A DNA stretch of 15,814 nt from JAPHSX01 sp050298555 (GCA_050298555.1 JBNKUL010000039.1:1-15814), one strand, 5' to 3'. Shown: positions 7,601 through 13,493, counted from the first letter of the stretch. Notes: generated by a model not told the origin, from the sequence alone. Made by a program: numbers and translations.

Positions 7601-8477
7601 CCCACATCACCGCCTTCTTACCGCCGGCGTTCATGGCGATATTCCCGCCGATACAGGAGGCGTCCTGTGAGGTGGGGTCGACGGCGAAGACATGGCCCGC
7701 CGCCTCCGCCTGCTCGGAGACCCGACGGGTGACCACCCCGACGCCGACCTTGACCGTGGCGACCTCGTGCTCAACACCGGGCAGGGAACGCGGCACCACC
7801 TCATCGAGCTGCAACAGCTTTTCGGTATTAATCACCGCGCTGTCCGCATGCAGCGGCACCGCACCGCCGGTATAACCGGTACCGCCACCGCGCGGGATAA
7901 TGCTCAGCCCCAATTCGATACAGGCACGCACGACCTCGGCAATCTCCTCCTCGCTCTCCGGGGTGATCACCACAAAGGGGTATTCGACGCGCCAGTCAGA
8001 GGCATCGGTTACATGACTGACGCGGGCCAGGCCGTCGAACTGGACATTATCCTTGCGGGTGATGCGTGCCAGCCGGCGTGCCGCCTCGGCACGCTTGTCT
8101 TTAACACAGGGCAACCAGCGCTCGAACTTTCCTACCGCCTCACGCGCCGCGCGGGCAAGCTTCAGCGCATCGTCATTGCCCGTGGCACGCTGCTCGATCT
8201 GATCCAGGCGGTGGTGCAGGGCGTGCACCAGTGAGTCCCAGCGCTTGCGGTTCTCGATAAGGTCGTCCTGGATAAAGGGGTTGCGGCTGATGACCCACAT
8301 ATCGCCCAGCACTTCGAACAGCATGCGCGCCGAACGCCCGGTGACACGTTCGCCACGCAGGGTATTGAGCACCTTCCACATCTCCTCACCGAGGAAACGG
8401 ATCACGATCTCACGATCGGAAAACGAGGTGTAGTTGTAGGGGATCTCGCGAATGCGGACCGGGGTGTCGCTGCTCAT
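4608..8477 (-). CDS. Giant FAD-linked oxidase fused to 4Fe-4S and CCG domains (DUF3683 family)
   Basis: The 1289-residue protein joins GlcD-like and GlcF-like halves. Order: an N-terminal region beginning after REIPYNYTSFSDREIVIRFL (DUF3683-type, to about 150); an FAD-binding PCMH domain (about 165-330) with PRGGGTGYTGG; an FAD-oxidase C-terminal region (about 550-760) with GEHGIG; two 4Fe-4S motifs, C816-x2-C819-x2-C822-x3-C826 and C878-x2-C881-x2-C884-x3-C888; then two CCG domains with CCGYPQN and CCGEAGT near the C-terminal third. It probably oxidises a 2-hydroxy acid such as D-lactate, glycolate or D-2-hydroxyglutarate and passes electrons to the respiratory chain; E. coli YdiJ is a shorter relative. 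The substrate is unknown. The frame is open to an ATG at 8513, but I prefer 8477: it leaves the short leader usual before REIPYNYT, and a weak promoter (TTCTAC, 17 bases, TTAAAC) overlaps 8513. Neither start has a good ribosome binding site. Confidence 0.93.
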   Translation of the reverse strand: MSSDTPVRIREIPYNYTSFSDREIVIRFLGEEMWKVLNTLRGERVTGRSARMLFEVLGDMWVISRNPFIQDDLIENRKRWDSLVHALHHRLDQIEQRATGNDDALKLARAAREAVGKFERWLPCVKDKRAEAARRLARITRKDNVQFDGLARVSHVTDASDWRVEYPFVVITPESEEEIAEVVRACIELGLSIIPRGGGTGYTGGAVPLHADSAVINTEKLLQLDEVVPRSLPGVEHEVATVKVGVGVVTRRVSEQAEAAGHVFAVDPTSQDASCIGGNIAMNAGGKKAVMWGTTLDNLASWRMVMPDGEWLEVERLNHNLGKIHEVAFAEFRISRYGLDGKTLKGEPETLQIPGEHLRKRGLGKDVTNKFLGGLPGIQKEGCDGIVTSAVFILHRMPNYTRTVCMEFFGSELRRSVPAIVETKDYLDALDGVMLSGLEHLDDRYIKAVNYSTKAPRADLPKMVLLADIAGDDEEQVAEAASMVVRMANARGAEGFIATSPEARHRFWADRTRTAAIAAHTNAFKINEDVVIPLERLADYSEGIERINIEQSIHNKLQMAERLAEYLAGDLPERRSDPDFEESDENSAIIDAKREAAQQHLSATARRWRGVVEGLDLAAGEHPEFYSVDVGERIQTGDTLFSLILRRDLRISWRDEVEKPLKEIFSGRELQGVRGRIDAIHAELRPRRIFVATHMHAGDGNVHTNIPVHSNDYVMLHEAERVVERIMTLAESLGGVISGEHGIGITKMQFLAADTVEAFTEYKQQVDPEQRFNRGKLLDGSGLENAYTPSLRLLQQEALILEASELGELNDMVKDCLRCGKCKNVCTTHVPRANLLYSPRNKILATGLIVEAFLYEEQTRRGISVRHFDEMNDVADHCTVCHRCVKPCPVNIDFGDVTVKMRNALRLHGQKRSRIGTRMAMAFLNVTDPATIKFMRKAMIQWGYAGQRLGHKLAKRIGLLRDKRRPRGTTGEMRVKEQVINFVKRPLPKGLPSQTTRAMLGLEDDKVIPILRDPSGNPEQQEAVFYFPGCGSERLFSQVGLATLAMLYKTGAQTVLPPGYLCCGYPQNSAGDEVTGKRISTDNQVLFHRVANTLNYMDIKTVVVSCGTCMDQLLKYQFEAIFPGCRLLDIHEYLLEKGVKLDGVAGQHYLYHDPCHSPMKQHNPVKVASTLMGQAVPLSDRCCGEAGTFAVSRPDISTQVRFRKEEELRKGLMSMDGRYAGAPGGSATAPVKVLTSCPACQQGLSRYRNTTGIDTDYIVVELMRHLHGEQWQQAFIDEVKRGGIERVLL

Positions 8478-8603
8478 CGAGGGCCATGACTCGTCATGCG
8501 AAAAAGGCCGCATAGTTTAACACGGCAGGGGAAAGGCGTAGAAGTCCGTCATTGCGACAGCTTGAGAGAAGAGGGTTGAGCCTGGAACTGAATAGCCCCA
8601 AAC

Positions 8604-8636
8604 GTAAAACGGGCGCCCTCCGAAGAGAGGCGCCCG
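8604..8636 (-). terminator. Rho-independent terminator of the porin gene
   Basis: CGGGCGCC (8610-8617) and GGCGCCCG (8629-8636) form a perfect 8-bp stem. On the minus strand the stem is followed at once by TTTTACGTTT. It lies 43 bases past the porin stop codon. Confidence 0.85.
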
Positions 8637-8639
8637 CTT

Positions 8640-8680
8640 GATTCAAGATGTCTGAATCAGACTTTATTAAAAGTCAGATT
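8640..8680 (-). repeat. Two overlapping hairpins at the porin stop codon
   Basis: GACTTT-ATTA-AAAGTC (8660-8675), extended by AATC and GATT across an A-A mismatch, spans 8655-8680 and overlaps the TAA stop (8679-8681). A second inverted repeat, GATTCA (8640-8645) with TGAATC (8653-8658), shares the AATC arm, so the two cannot form together. The terminator hairpin follows directly. Confidence 0.6.
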
Positions 8681-9542
8681 AGAACTTCTTGATCATACCG
8701 AAGTGCAGGACGTTGCCGGCATCGGCCTTGTCGCGGTAGCCAGCCCATACAGCGGCGGTCTTGCTGAAGCTGTGGGTAGCCTTCAGAGAGGTTACGTCGC
8801 CACCGAACTCAGCGGTCTTGAAGCCAACCAGGAAGGAGTTGTTACCCATTTTGTAGTCCAGACGAACTGCGGTGTCAGCGTTGTCAGCGTTGGCAGTGTA
8901 CAGGCCAGAAACCTTGGCAGCACCCATGGTGTAGGAAGCGCCAACCTGCTTCAGGTCAGAACCGAGGCCGGAACCGGTAGCGGTAGCGGTGTAGCCAGCG
9001 GAAACAGCCAGGGGACCAGCGCTGTAGAACAGAGCCATGTCCTTGTGGGTGAACATGTCGCTATCGGTGCCGTCCAGAACGCCGGCAACAGCAACGGTGA
9101 TACCGTTGAAGTTGGGAGAAACGTAGGCAACAGCGTTTACACGACCGATAGCGGTAGCAGCGGTCTCGAGCTGGGCGTCAGCACCGTGGGAGCTCATGCC
9201 GTCGTCCATCATGCTGGAGATCTTGCCCTCAGCCAGGGTCTCCATGCGACCGGCGATAACGGTACCGAAACCGCCAGCGATGCCAACGTAGGCGTCTTTC
9301 TGGCTACCGGAAGCGTCTGCGTCGATGACCAGCTTACCCATGGCCTTCATGCCGCCACCGATGTCCTCGGAAGAAGAGAAGGCGAAGCTGTTATCGAAGC
9401 TGGGGCCGAACTGGGTGGTGGTGCTGTCTTCAACGTCAGAAACAGCTACTTTGATCTGACCGCTGATTTTAACGTCAGCTTGGGCAGCCATCGGAGCAGC
9501 CAGAGCGGCGGCAACAGCCAGAGCGATTACGTTCTTTTTCAT
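8679..9542 (-). CDS. Outer-membrane porin, Gram-negative porin family
   Basis: A 287-residue secreted beta-barrel protein. The start MKKNVIALAVAAALAAPMAA followed by QAD is a clear signal peptide with cleavage likely after residue 22. The mature N terminus DVKISGQIKVAV and the repeated alternating aromatic/polar strands (FGTVIAGRME, ALFYSAGPLAVSAGY, AAVWAGYRDK) are typical of 16-strand trimeric general porins, and the last residue is phenylalanine, the outer-membrane assembly signal. It is somewhat short for the family (commonly 320-380), so external loops are probably small. The ATG at 9542 has AGGAG seven bases upstream. It has its own promoter (9619-9647) and terminator (8604-8636), so it is a single-gene unit. 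G+C is locally lower than its neighbours and codons look highly biased, as in abundant proteins. Substrate is unknown. Confidence 0.9.
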   Translation of the reverse strand: MKKNVIALAVAAALAAPMAAQADVKISGQIKVAVSDVEDSTTTQFGPSFDNSFAFSSSEDIGGGMKAMGKLVIDADASGSQKDAYVGIAGGFGTVIAGRMETLAEGKISSMMDDGMSSHGADAQLETAATAIGRVNAVAYVSPNFNGITVAVAGVLDGTDSDMFTHKDMALFYSAGPLAVSAGYTATATGSGLGSDLKQVGASYTMGAAKVSGLYTANADNADTAVRLDYKMGNNSFLVGFKTAEFGGDVTSLKATHSFSKTAAVWAGYRDKADAGNVLHFGMIKKF

Positions 9543-9578
9543 TTACGTTCTCCTAGAATGGATTGTTTTTTCATCAAC

Positions 9579-9590
9579 TAATTGCAATTA
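9579..9590. promoter_or_regulatory. 12-bp palindrome in the porin leader
   Basis: TAATTGCAATTA is a perfect palindrome, extended on both sides to 18 bases with one mismatch pair. It lies between the predicted porin start of transcription and the porin ribosome binding site. It could be an operator or a mRNA structure. TTGCA recurs at 9642-9646, 9684-9688 and 9742-9746. Confidence 0.4.
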
Positions 9591-9618
9591 ATTGGGCTTC
9601 ATTTCTAAAGCGAGACAA

Positions 9619-9647
9619 AATCTACCCCCTGGAAATAGGGATTGCAA
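9619..9647 (-). promoter_or_regulatory. Sigma-70-type promoter of the porin gene
   Basis: On the minus strand TTGCAA (9642-9647) and TAGATT (9619-9624) are separated by exactly 17 bases. Transcription would begin near 9612, giving a leader of about 70 bases. The region upstream is AT-rich, as expected for a strong promoter. Confidence 0.7.
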
Positions 9648-9859
9648 GCCTTTTTTCAAAAAAAACAACAAATCTGCGAACTGTTGCAAAAATACAACAA
9701 CCATATATTTCAATAACTAAATTCAATCCGCTCATAAGCTGTTGCAGATAGATGTCGTAACACTTTGAAATATATAAAGTTAGTTTGTAAGCGCGTGCTA
9801 ATATAGACCCATTCCACGCAACAGGCCCGCTCCCCCACGTGCGCGGACCGTATAAACGC

Positions 9860-9888
9860 AAAAAGGCCCGCAAATGCGGGCCTTTTTC
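9860..9888. terminator. Bidirectional rho-independent terminator after rpsI
   Basis: AAAAAGGCCCGC (9860-9871), loop AAAT, GCGGGCCTTTTT (9876-9887): a perfect 12-bp stem with A and T runs, so it works on both strands. On the minus strand it ends rplM-rpsI 24 bases past the rpsI stop. On the plus strand it could end a short transcript entering from about 9811. Confidence 0.92.
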
Positions 9889-9911
9889 GGTTTGCAGCAA
9901 ACTGCAGCGAA

Positions 9912-10304
9912 TTAACGCTTGGAGTATTGCGGACGCTTACGCGCCTTGTGCAGACCGATCTTCTTACGCTCCACCTGGCGGGCGTCGCGGGTGAGGAAGC
10001 CACCGGCACGCATGGTGCTACGCAGGCTCTCGTCGTGGGCCACCAGGGCGCGAGCGATAGCGTGGCGAATGGCGCCAGCCTGTCCGGTGTTGCCGCCACC
10101 CTTCACGGTGACGTTAACGTCGAACTTATCGAGCATCTCTACGGCTTCGAGCGGCTGACGAACCACCATGCGGGCGGTTTCGCGACCGAAGTACTCGTCG
10201 ATGCTGCGCTTGTTGATGGTGATCTGGCCGTTACCGGCTACCAGGAAGGCACGGGCCGCTGAGCTTTTGCGACGGCCGGTGCAAATGTTGTGAGTCTCTG
10301 CCAT
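9912..10304 (-). CDS. rpsI: 30S ribosomal protein S9 (uS9)
   Basis: S9 is a component of the small ribosomal subunit head; its basic C-terminal tail contacts tRNA in the P site. The 130 residues are the usual length. TGRRKSSAARAFL near the N terminus, KGGGNTGQAGAIRHAIARAL in the centre, and the C-terminal RKRPQYSKR are the family's signature segments, the last being the conserved SKR tail. It starts 15 bases after the rplM stop, with AAAGG just upstream, and is the second gene of the universal rplM-rpsI operon. A strong terminator follows the stop codon. Confidence 0.98.
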   Translation of the reverse strand: MAETHNICTGRRKSSAARAFLVAGNGQITINKRSIDEYFGRETARMVVRQPLEAVEMLDKFDVNVTVKGGGNTGQAGAIRHAIARALVAHDESLRSTMRAGGFLTRDARQVERKKIGLHKARKRPQYSKR

Positions 10305-10319
10305 GGTCTGTCCGTACCT

Positions 10320-10757
10320 TTAGATTTCCAGCGGCTGGGGCTGTTGGGCTGCGTGATTGTGCTCTGCACCGGCATAGACTTTCATCTTGCGGTACATGGC
10401 ACGACCGAGCGGGTTCTTCGGCAGCATACCTTTAACGGCACGCTCGAGTACCTGCGGGGCATCTTTCTGGATCAACTTGTCAAAGTTGATCGACTTCATG
10501 CCACCGGGGTAACCGCTGTGATTGTAGTACATCTTGTCCTGCGCCTTGTTACCGCTAACGCGGATCTTCTCGGCATTGATAACAACGATGTAGTCACCGG
10601 TGTCCACGTGCGGTGTGTACTCCGGCTTGTGCTTGCCACGCAGGCGGCGCGCAATCTCGGTGGCCAGACGGCCCAGAGTCTTGTCGGTGGCGTCTACCAC
10701 GTACCAGTCGCGCTTCACGCTTTCGGGCTTAGCACTAAATGTCTTTGTCCCAATCAT
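10320..10757 (-). CDS. rplM: 50S ribosomal protein L13 (uL13)
   Basis: L13 is an early assembly protein of the large subunit. The product of 145 residues matches E. coli L13 (142) nearly throughout: KTFSAKPESVKRDWYVVDAT, GRLATEIARRLRGKHKPEYT, PHVDTGDYIVVINAEK, KGMLPKNPLGRAM and AGAEHNHAAQQPQ. The reading frame is open for 47 more codons upstream, but that stretch is unlike any L13, and the ATG at 10757 gives the family's start, so I use it. GGAG lies about 10 bases upstream. The promoter at 10806-10834 lies inside the upstream open frame, which also excludes the longer start. The leader is about 40 bases; L13 autoregulates translation of this operon in E. coli, but I see no matching element that I could name. 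Confidence 0.98.
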   Translation of the reverse strand: MIGTKTFSAKPESVKRDWYVVDATDKTLGRLATEIARRLRGKHKPEYTPHVDTGDYIVVINAEKIRVSGNKAQDKMYYNHSGYPGGMKSINFDKLIQKDAPQVLERAVKGMLPKNPLGRAMYRKMKVYAGAEHNHAAQQPQPLEI

Positions 10758-10805
10758 CTCAAAATCACTCCAACTCGAGCGGGGTTCTCGTAAAAAAGAG
10801 GCGGA

Positions 10806-10834
10806 ATAATACAGAATGGCGGCGCAACATACAA
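10806..10834 (-). promoter_or_regulatory. Sigma-70-type promoter of rplM-rpsI
   Basis: On the minus strand TTGTAT (10829-10834) and TATTAT (10806-10811) are 17 bases apart. Transcription would start near 10799, about 40 bases before the rplM ATG. A separate promoter here means the terminator at 10932-10967 need not be read through to express the operon. Confidence 0.65.
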
Positions 10835-10931
10835 GGGGCGCTGCATGGAAAATCCCACTCTCACCGCAATCGCTATATATAAATAGTGAACACACCACTT
10901 ACAGGCGGGGAAAAATTTACGGGGAAGAAAA

Positions 10932-10967
10932 GAAAAAGGCGCGGCTAAAGGGGGGAGGTGCCGCGCC
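10932..10967 (-). terminator. Rho-independent terminator of the candidate small RNA
   Basis: GGCGCGGC (10938-10945) and GCCGCGCC (10960-10967) form a perfect 8-bp stem with a 14-base pyrimidine-rich loop. On the minus strand TTTTTCTTTTCTT follows immediately. No minus-strand ORF ends close by; the ferredoxin stop is 166 bases upstream. Confidence 0.85.
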
Positions 10968-11036
10968 TATATAAAGTATCCACCAAAGGAGGATGGAGGA
11001 GTCTGCTGAGCGCGGAACCCTTCCGCTGCATCAGCG
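10932..11036 (-). ncRNA. Candidate small RNA, about 105 nt, with anti-Shine-Dalgarno motifs
   Basis: A self-contained transcription unit on the minus strand between the ferredoxin gene and rplM. It has a near-consensus promoter (11043-11070) and ends in a strong terminator. The RNA would fold into three hairpins. The 5' one (11005-11035) pairs GCUGA/UCAGC, GC/GC and GCGGAA/UUCCGC around a GGG loop with two bulges. The middle one pairs AUCC..CC with GG..GGAU around UUU. The third is the terminator. The segment between the first two holds CUCCUCC, and the middle stem holds CCUCCUUU (10985-10992), which contains the CCUCCUU of the 16S rRNA 3' end; the terminator loop holds ACCUCC. C-rich motifs of this kind occur in sRNAs that bind ribosome binding sites, such as the CcsR group of Rhodobacter. 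I know no named family that it matches. It could instead be a 3' product of the ferredoxin transcript. Confidence 0.5.
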
Positions 11037-11042
11037 TGTTCT

Positions 11043-11070
11043 AATATATCAAATTTCTAATTTATGTCAA
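11043..11070 (-). promoter_or_regulatory. Strong sigma-70-type promoter of the candidate small RNA
   Basis: A perfect TTGACA (11065-11070) and TATATT (11043-11048) are 16 bases apart on the minus strand. A second TTGACA lies nine bases upstream (11074-11079), giving the tandem TTGACACTGTTGACA; only the nearer one is at a working distance from this -10. The surrounding 90 bases are very AT-rich. Confidence 0.75.
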
Positions 11071-11133
11071 CAGTGTCAATACAATTTTTTTATCGGGCGT
11101 CGTATTTATATTTATAAGGTCATAATAAGCTCC

Positions 11134-11451
11134 TTACCGGCCGCTTAACCTCAAACGCTCCACCGGTCTGCCGTTCAGCAGGTGCTCTTCGATGATCTCG
11201 TCGATATCGGCCAGGTCAACGAAGGTGTACCAGACCTCTTCCGGGTAGACCACGATCACCGGCCCCTCGCTACAGCGGTTGAGGCAGCCAGCGCTATTGA
11301 TACGGATCTTGCCCGGTTCATGGATGCCCAACGCCTTACAGCGCTTCTTGGCATAGCTGCGCATCGCTTCGGCATCGAAGTCCTGGCAGCAGCGCCCACC
11401 GTCCTCGCGCTGGTTGGTACAGAAAAAAACGTGGTGTTGATAGTAGCTCAT
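11134..11451 (-). CDS. Thioredoxin-like [2Fe-2S] ferredoxin
   Basis: A 105-residue soluble electron carrier. Cysteines C11, C21/C22, C56 and C60 fit the C-x(9-12)-C-x(about 34)-C-x3-C pattern of the thioredoxin-fold [2Fe-2S] ferredoxins (the Aquifex Fd and Azotobacter Shethna protein I group, COG3411), with HVFFCTNQR, INSAGCLNRCSEGP and VVYPEEVWY as family signatures. An additional cysteine, C38, is not part of the pattern. Partners are unknown. The gene is divergent from the GlcF-like gene, and the two starts share a short intergenic space. The ATG at 11451 has no evident ribosome binding site. The open downstream region up to 11037 belongs to the small RNA promoter; I see no terminator directly after the stop. 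Confidence 0.88.
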   Translation of the reverse strand: MSYYQHHVFFCTNQREDGGRCCQDFDAEAMRSYAKKRCKALGIHEPGKIRINSAGCLNRCSEGPVIVVYPEEVWYTFVDLADIDEIIEEHLLNGRPVERLRLSGR

Positions 11452-11527
11452 ATATCAATAGGTATGGGTTGCGCAGAGAGATTTGGCTAGAATAGAGCCT
11501 TTCCCGCCCAGCCACCAGCCGAACGCC

Positions 11528-12748
11528 TTGAACGATACCCCCCACATCCTTGCCGCCGCCGACCGCTGTGTCATGTGTGGGCTCTGCCTGCCCCACTGCC
11601 CCACCTACCGGCTGCACCACAGTGAGCTTGAGTCGCCGCGCGGCCGTATCGCGCTGATCCAGGCCCTGGCCCGTGGTGAACTCCAGGCAGATGCCGCGCT
11701 GCAACGCCACCTCGACAGTTGTCTGGTGTGCCGCGCCTGCGAAAAGATGTGCCCCTCCAAGGTTCCCTACGGCCAACTTATCGATGAAAGCAGGGCATTG
11801 CTGCGCCGCCAGGGAAAAAGGGCGGTGACCGCGGTGGAGCAGCTACTGCAGCAGGTGACGGACGAAAAGAGGCTTCAGCGCAACATTAGCCTGTTACGCG
11901 GCTACCAAAAGAGCGGTGCACAGGCCGTGTTGCGCGCCACTGGCCTGCTCAAGTTGGCCGGTGTGGAGGAGCTCGAGTCGTCACTCCCCACCATTCCGGT
12001 GGCAGCGAAGCTGGCTGATCACTATCCGGCACAGGGGGAGCCGCGTGGCCGTGTCGGCCTGCTCACCGGCTGTATCGGCTCGCAGCTGGAGGGCGAGGTC
12101 CACCTGGCTGCCATTGAGTTACTGACCCGCCTCGGCTTTACCGTTGAAATACCAACGGCACAGGGGTGCTGCGGCTCGCTACACCAGCACAACGGCGAAA
12201 CGAAAAAGGCCGCCGAACTGGCGCGGCACAACATCGAACTGTTCGACGGGCTCGAACTCGACGCCGTCATCAGTACCGCCAGCGGCTGTGCCGCACAACT
12301 GGCCGAATACCCTACACTCTACGGCGACAGCACGACCCCCTACTACGAGGTTTGTGACTTTCTTGCCGCGCAGGAGTGGCCCGCAACACTTCAGCTTAAA
12401 GCGCTGCCGCTAAGGGCACGGCTACACCAAAGCTGCAGCCAGCGAAACGTACTGCAGAGGCCCGATGCGGTGGCGGCACTGCTGGCACGCATCCCACAAC
12501 TGCAATGCGAAGAGCTGGCAGAGAACGAACTCTGCTGCGGCGCCGCCGGCAGTTACCTGCTCAGTCAACGCGACAACGCCAACGCGCTGTGCGAGCGCAA
12601 GCTCGACGGCATCGAACAGGGCAGCACCGGGCTATTAGTGAGCAACAACCTGGGCTGCGCCCTGCACCTGCGCGATGGCCTCAAACAGCGCGGCATGGCG
12701 ATCGAGGTCGTCCACCCGCTATTGCTATTACAGCGAGCCTTGCACTAA
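11528..12748 (+). CDS. GlcF-like iron-sulfur protein (two 4Fe-4S clusters, two CCG domains)
   Basis: This resembles GlcF, the iron-sulfur subunit of glycolate oxidase, which passes electrons from a GlcD/GlcE flavoprotein to quinone. The 406 residues equal GlcF's usual length (407). Clusters: C14-x2-C17-x2-C20-x3-C24 and C65-x2-C68-x2-C71-x3-C75. The family's ELESPRGRI follows the first cluster. CCG motifs are CCGSLHQHNGE and CCGAAGSYLL, with TASGCAAQL and NNLGCALHL between and after. I use the TTG at 11528 because it gives the family length and the start NDTPHILAAADRC; the frame is open back to a TTG at 11483, but that overlaps a -10-like TAGAAT (11488-11493). Neither has a ribosome binding site. 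No GlcD or GlcE gene is nearby, so its flavoprotein partner is elsewhere or the role differs. Confidence 0.85.
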   Translation: MNDTPHILAAADRCVMCGLCLPHCPTYRLHHSELESPRGRIALIQALARGELQADAALQRHLDSCLVCRACEKMCPSKVPYGQLIDESRALLRRQGKRAVTAVEQLLQQVTDEKRLQRNISLLRGYQKSGAQAVLRATGLLKLAGVEELESSLPTIPVAAKLADHYPAQGEPRGRVGLLTGCIGSQLEGEVHLAAIELLTRLGFTVEIPTAQGCCGSLHQHNGETKKAAELARHNIELFDGLELDAVISTASGCAAQLAEYPTLYGDSTTPYYEVCDFLAAQEWPATLQLKALPLRARLHQSCSQRNVLQRPDAVAALLARIPQLQCEELAENELCCGAAGSYLLSQRDNANALCERKLDGIEQGSTGLLVSNNLGCALHLRDGLKQRGMAIEVVHPLLLLQRALH

Positions 12749-12788
12749 GCGCTTGTTCCCCCTTTTTTCAGCGAGTATCTTTACGCCC

Positions 12789-13427
12789 ATGAGAAACTAC
12801 TCCCCACTCGACAAACTGGTCATGAACCTCGACACCGCGCTGCGCACAGTGGCGGGCAAACCTGTGCTGACTGAGCGCCCCAATCCCGCCGCGGCGATCC
12901 CCGAGGCCGAACTGAACGACAGCGAACGCGAACTGGCGGGACGGCTGATGCGCATCAACCACGCCGGTGAGGTCTCCGCACAGGGGCTCTACCAGGGGCA
13001 GGCGCTAACCGCCAAGTTGCCCGAGGTACGCGAAAAGATGGAGCGTGCGGCGCTGGAAGAGAACGACCACCTGGAGTGGTGCGAACGCCGCTGCAAGGAG
13101 ATGGGCACCCACGTTAGCCTCCTCAACCCTGTGTGGTATGGCGGTTCCGTCGCCATCGGCGCCCTTGCCGGCGCAATCGGCGACAAGTGGAGCCTGGGCT
13201 TTGTGGTGGAGACCGAACACCAGGTGTGCAAACACCTGGATGAGCACATCGAGCAGCTGCCGGAGCACGACCAGAAGACCCGTGCCATCCTTAGGCAGAT
13301 GTGGGACGACGAGGCGCGACACGCCGACATGGCCCAGGCCGCCGGAGGTGCCGAGTTCCCCGCCCCGATCAAGGGGATTATGCAGCTCACCTCCAAGGTG
13401 ATGACCAGGACCGCCTACTGGATTTAA
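12789..13427 (+). CDS. coq7: Demethoxyubiquinone hydroxylase Coq7
   Basis: Coq7 is a membrane-associated di-iron monooxygenase that carries out the penultimate step of ubiquinone synthesis, hydroxylating demethoxyubiquinone. The 212 residues match the usual size (215 in Pseudomonas aeruginosa). The six-ligand di-iron set is visible: E61 in MRINHAGEVSAQ, E91-x2-H94 in EENDHLEWC, E141/E143 in VVETEHQVCKHL, and E175-x2-H178 in WDDEARHAD. LYQGQALTAKLPEVREKMER is also characteristic. The reading frame extends 38 codons further upstream over the end of the GlcF-like gene, but the ATG at 12789 gives the family start RNYSPLDKL. Only 40 bases separate it from the GlcF-like stop, so the two may be cotranscribed. 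It implies an aerobic ubiquinone-using respiratory chain. Confidence 0.96.
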   Translation: MRNYSPLDKLVMNLDTALRTVAGKPVLTERPNPAAAIPEAELNDSERELAGRLMRINHAGEVSAQGLYQGQALTAKLPEVREKMERAALEENDHLEWCERRCKEMGTHVSLLNPVWYGGSVAIGALAGAIGDKWSLGFVVETEHQVCKHLDEHIEQLPEHDQKTRAILRQMWDDEARHADMAQAAGGAEFPAPIKGIMQLTSKVMTRTAYWI

Positions 13428-13441
13428 GTGCAACATCGATA

Positions 13442-13476
13442 AACAAAAAACGGGGCCGACGGCCCCGTTTTTTGTT
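13442..13476. terminator. Bidirectional rho-independent terminator between coq7 and osmC
   Basis: A 16-bp perfect stem around a GAC loop: AACAAAAAACGGGGCC pairs with its complement, whose right arm ends in TTTTTTGTT. The A and T runs on both sides make it active for coq7 (plus) and for the OsmC gene (minus), which end 14 and 17 bases away. Confidence 0.95.
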
Positions 13477-13493
13477 ATCCGCAGGAGCGCGAC

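Noticed and set aside
8703..9581. Plus-strand ORF of 292 codons opposite the porin
   Set aside because: A shadow of the porin gene; the minus frame has a signal peptide, ribosome binding site, promoter and terminator.
10758..10898. N-terminal extension of rplM by 47 codons
   Set aside because: L13 starts at KTFSAKP in the family, and the rplM promoter lies within the extension.
10932..10967. Hairpin as a transcription attenuator of rplM-rpsI
   Set aside because: rplM has its own promoter downstream (10806-10834), so attenuation is not needed to explain it, though read-through from the upstream promoter cannot be excluded.
10993..11148. Plus-strand ORF of about 51 codons starting ATGGAGGAG directly after AAGGAGG
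   Set aside because: The Shine-Dalgarno-like sequence abuts the ATG with no spacer, the ORF runs through the AT-rich promoter of the minus-strand small RNA, and the composition (runs of I, Y, F) does not look like protein. The purine-rich stretch is the complement of the C-rich motifs.
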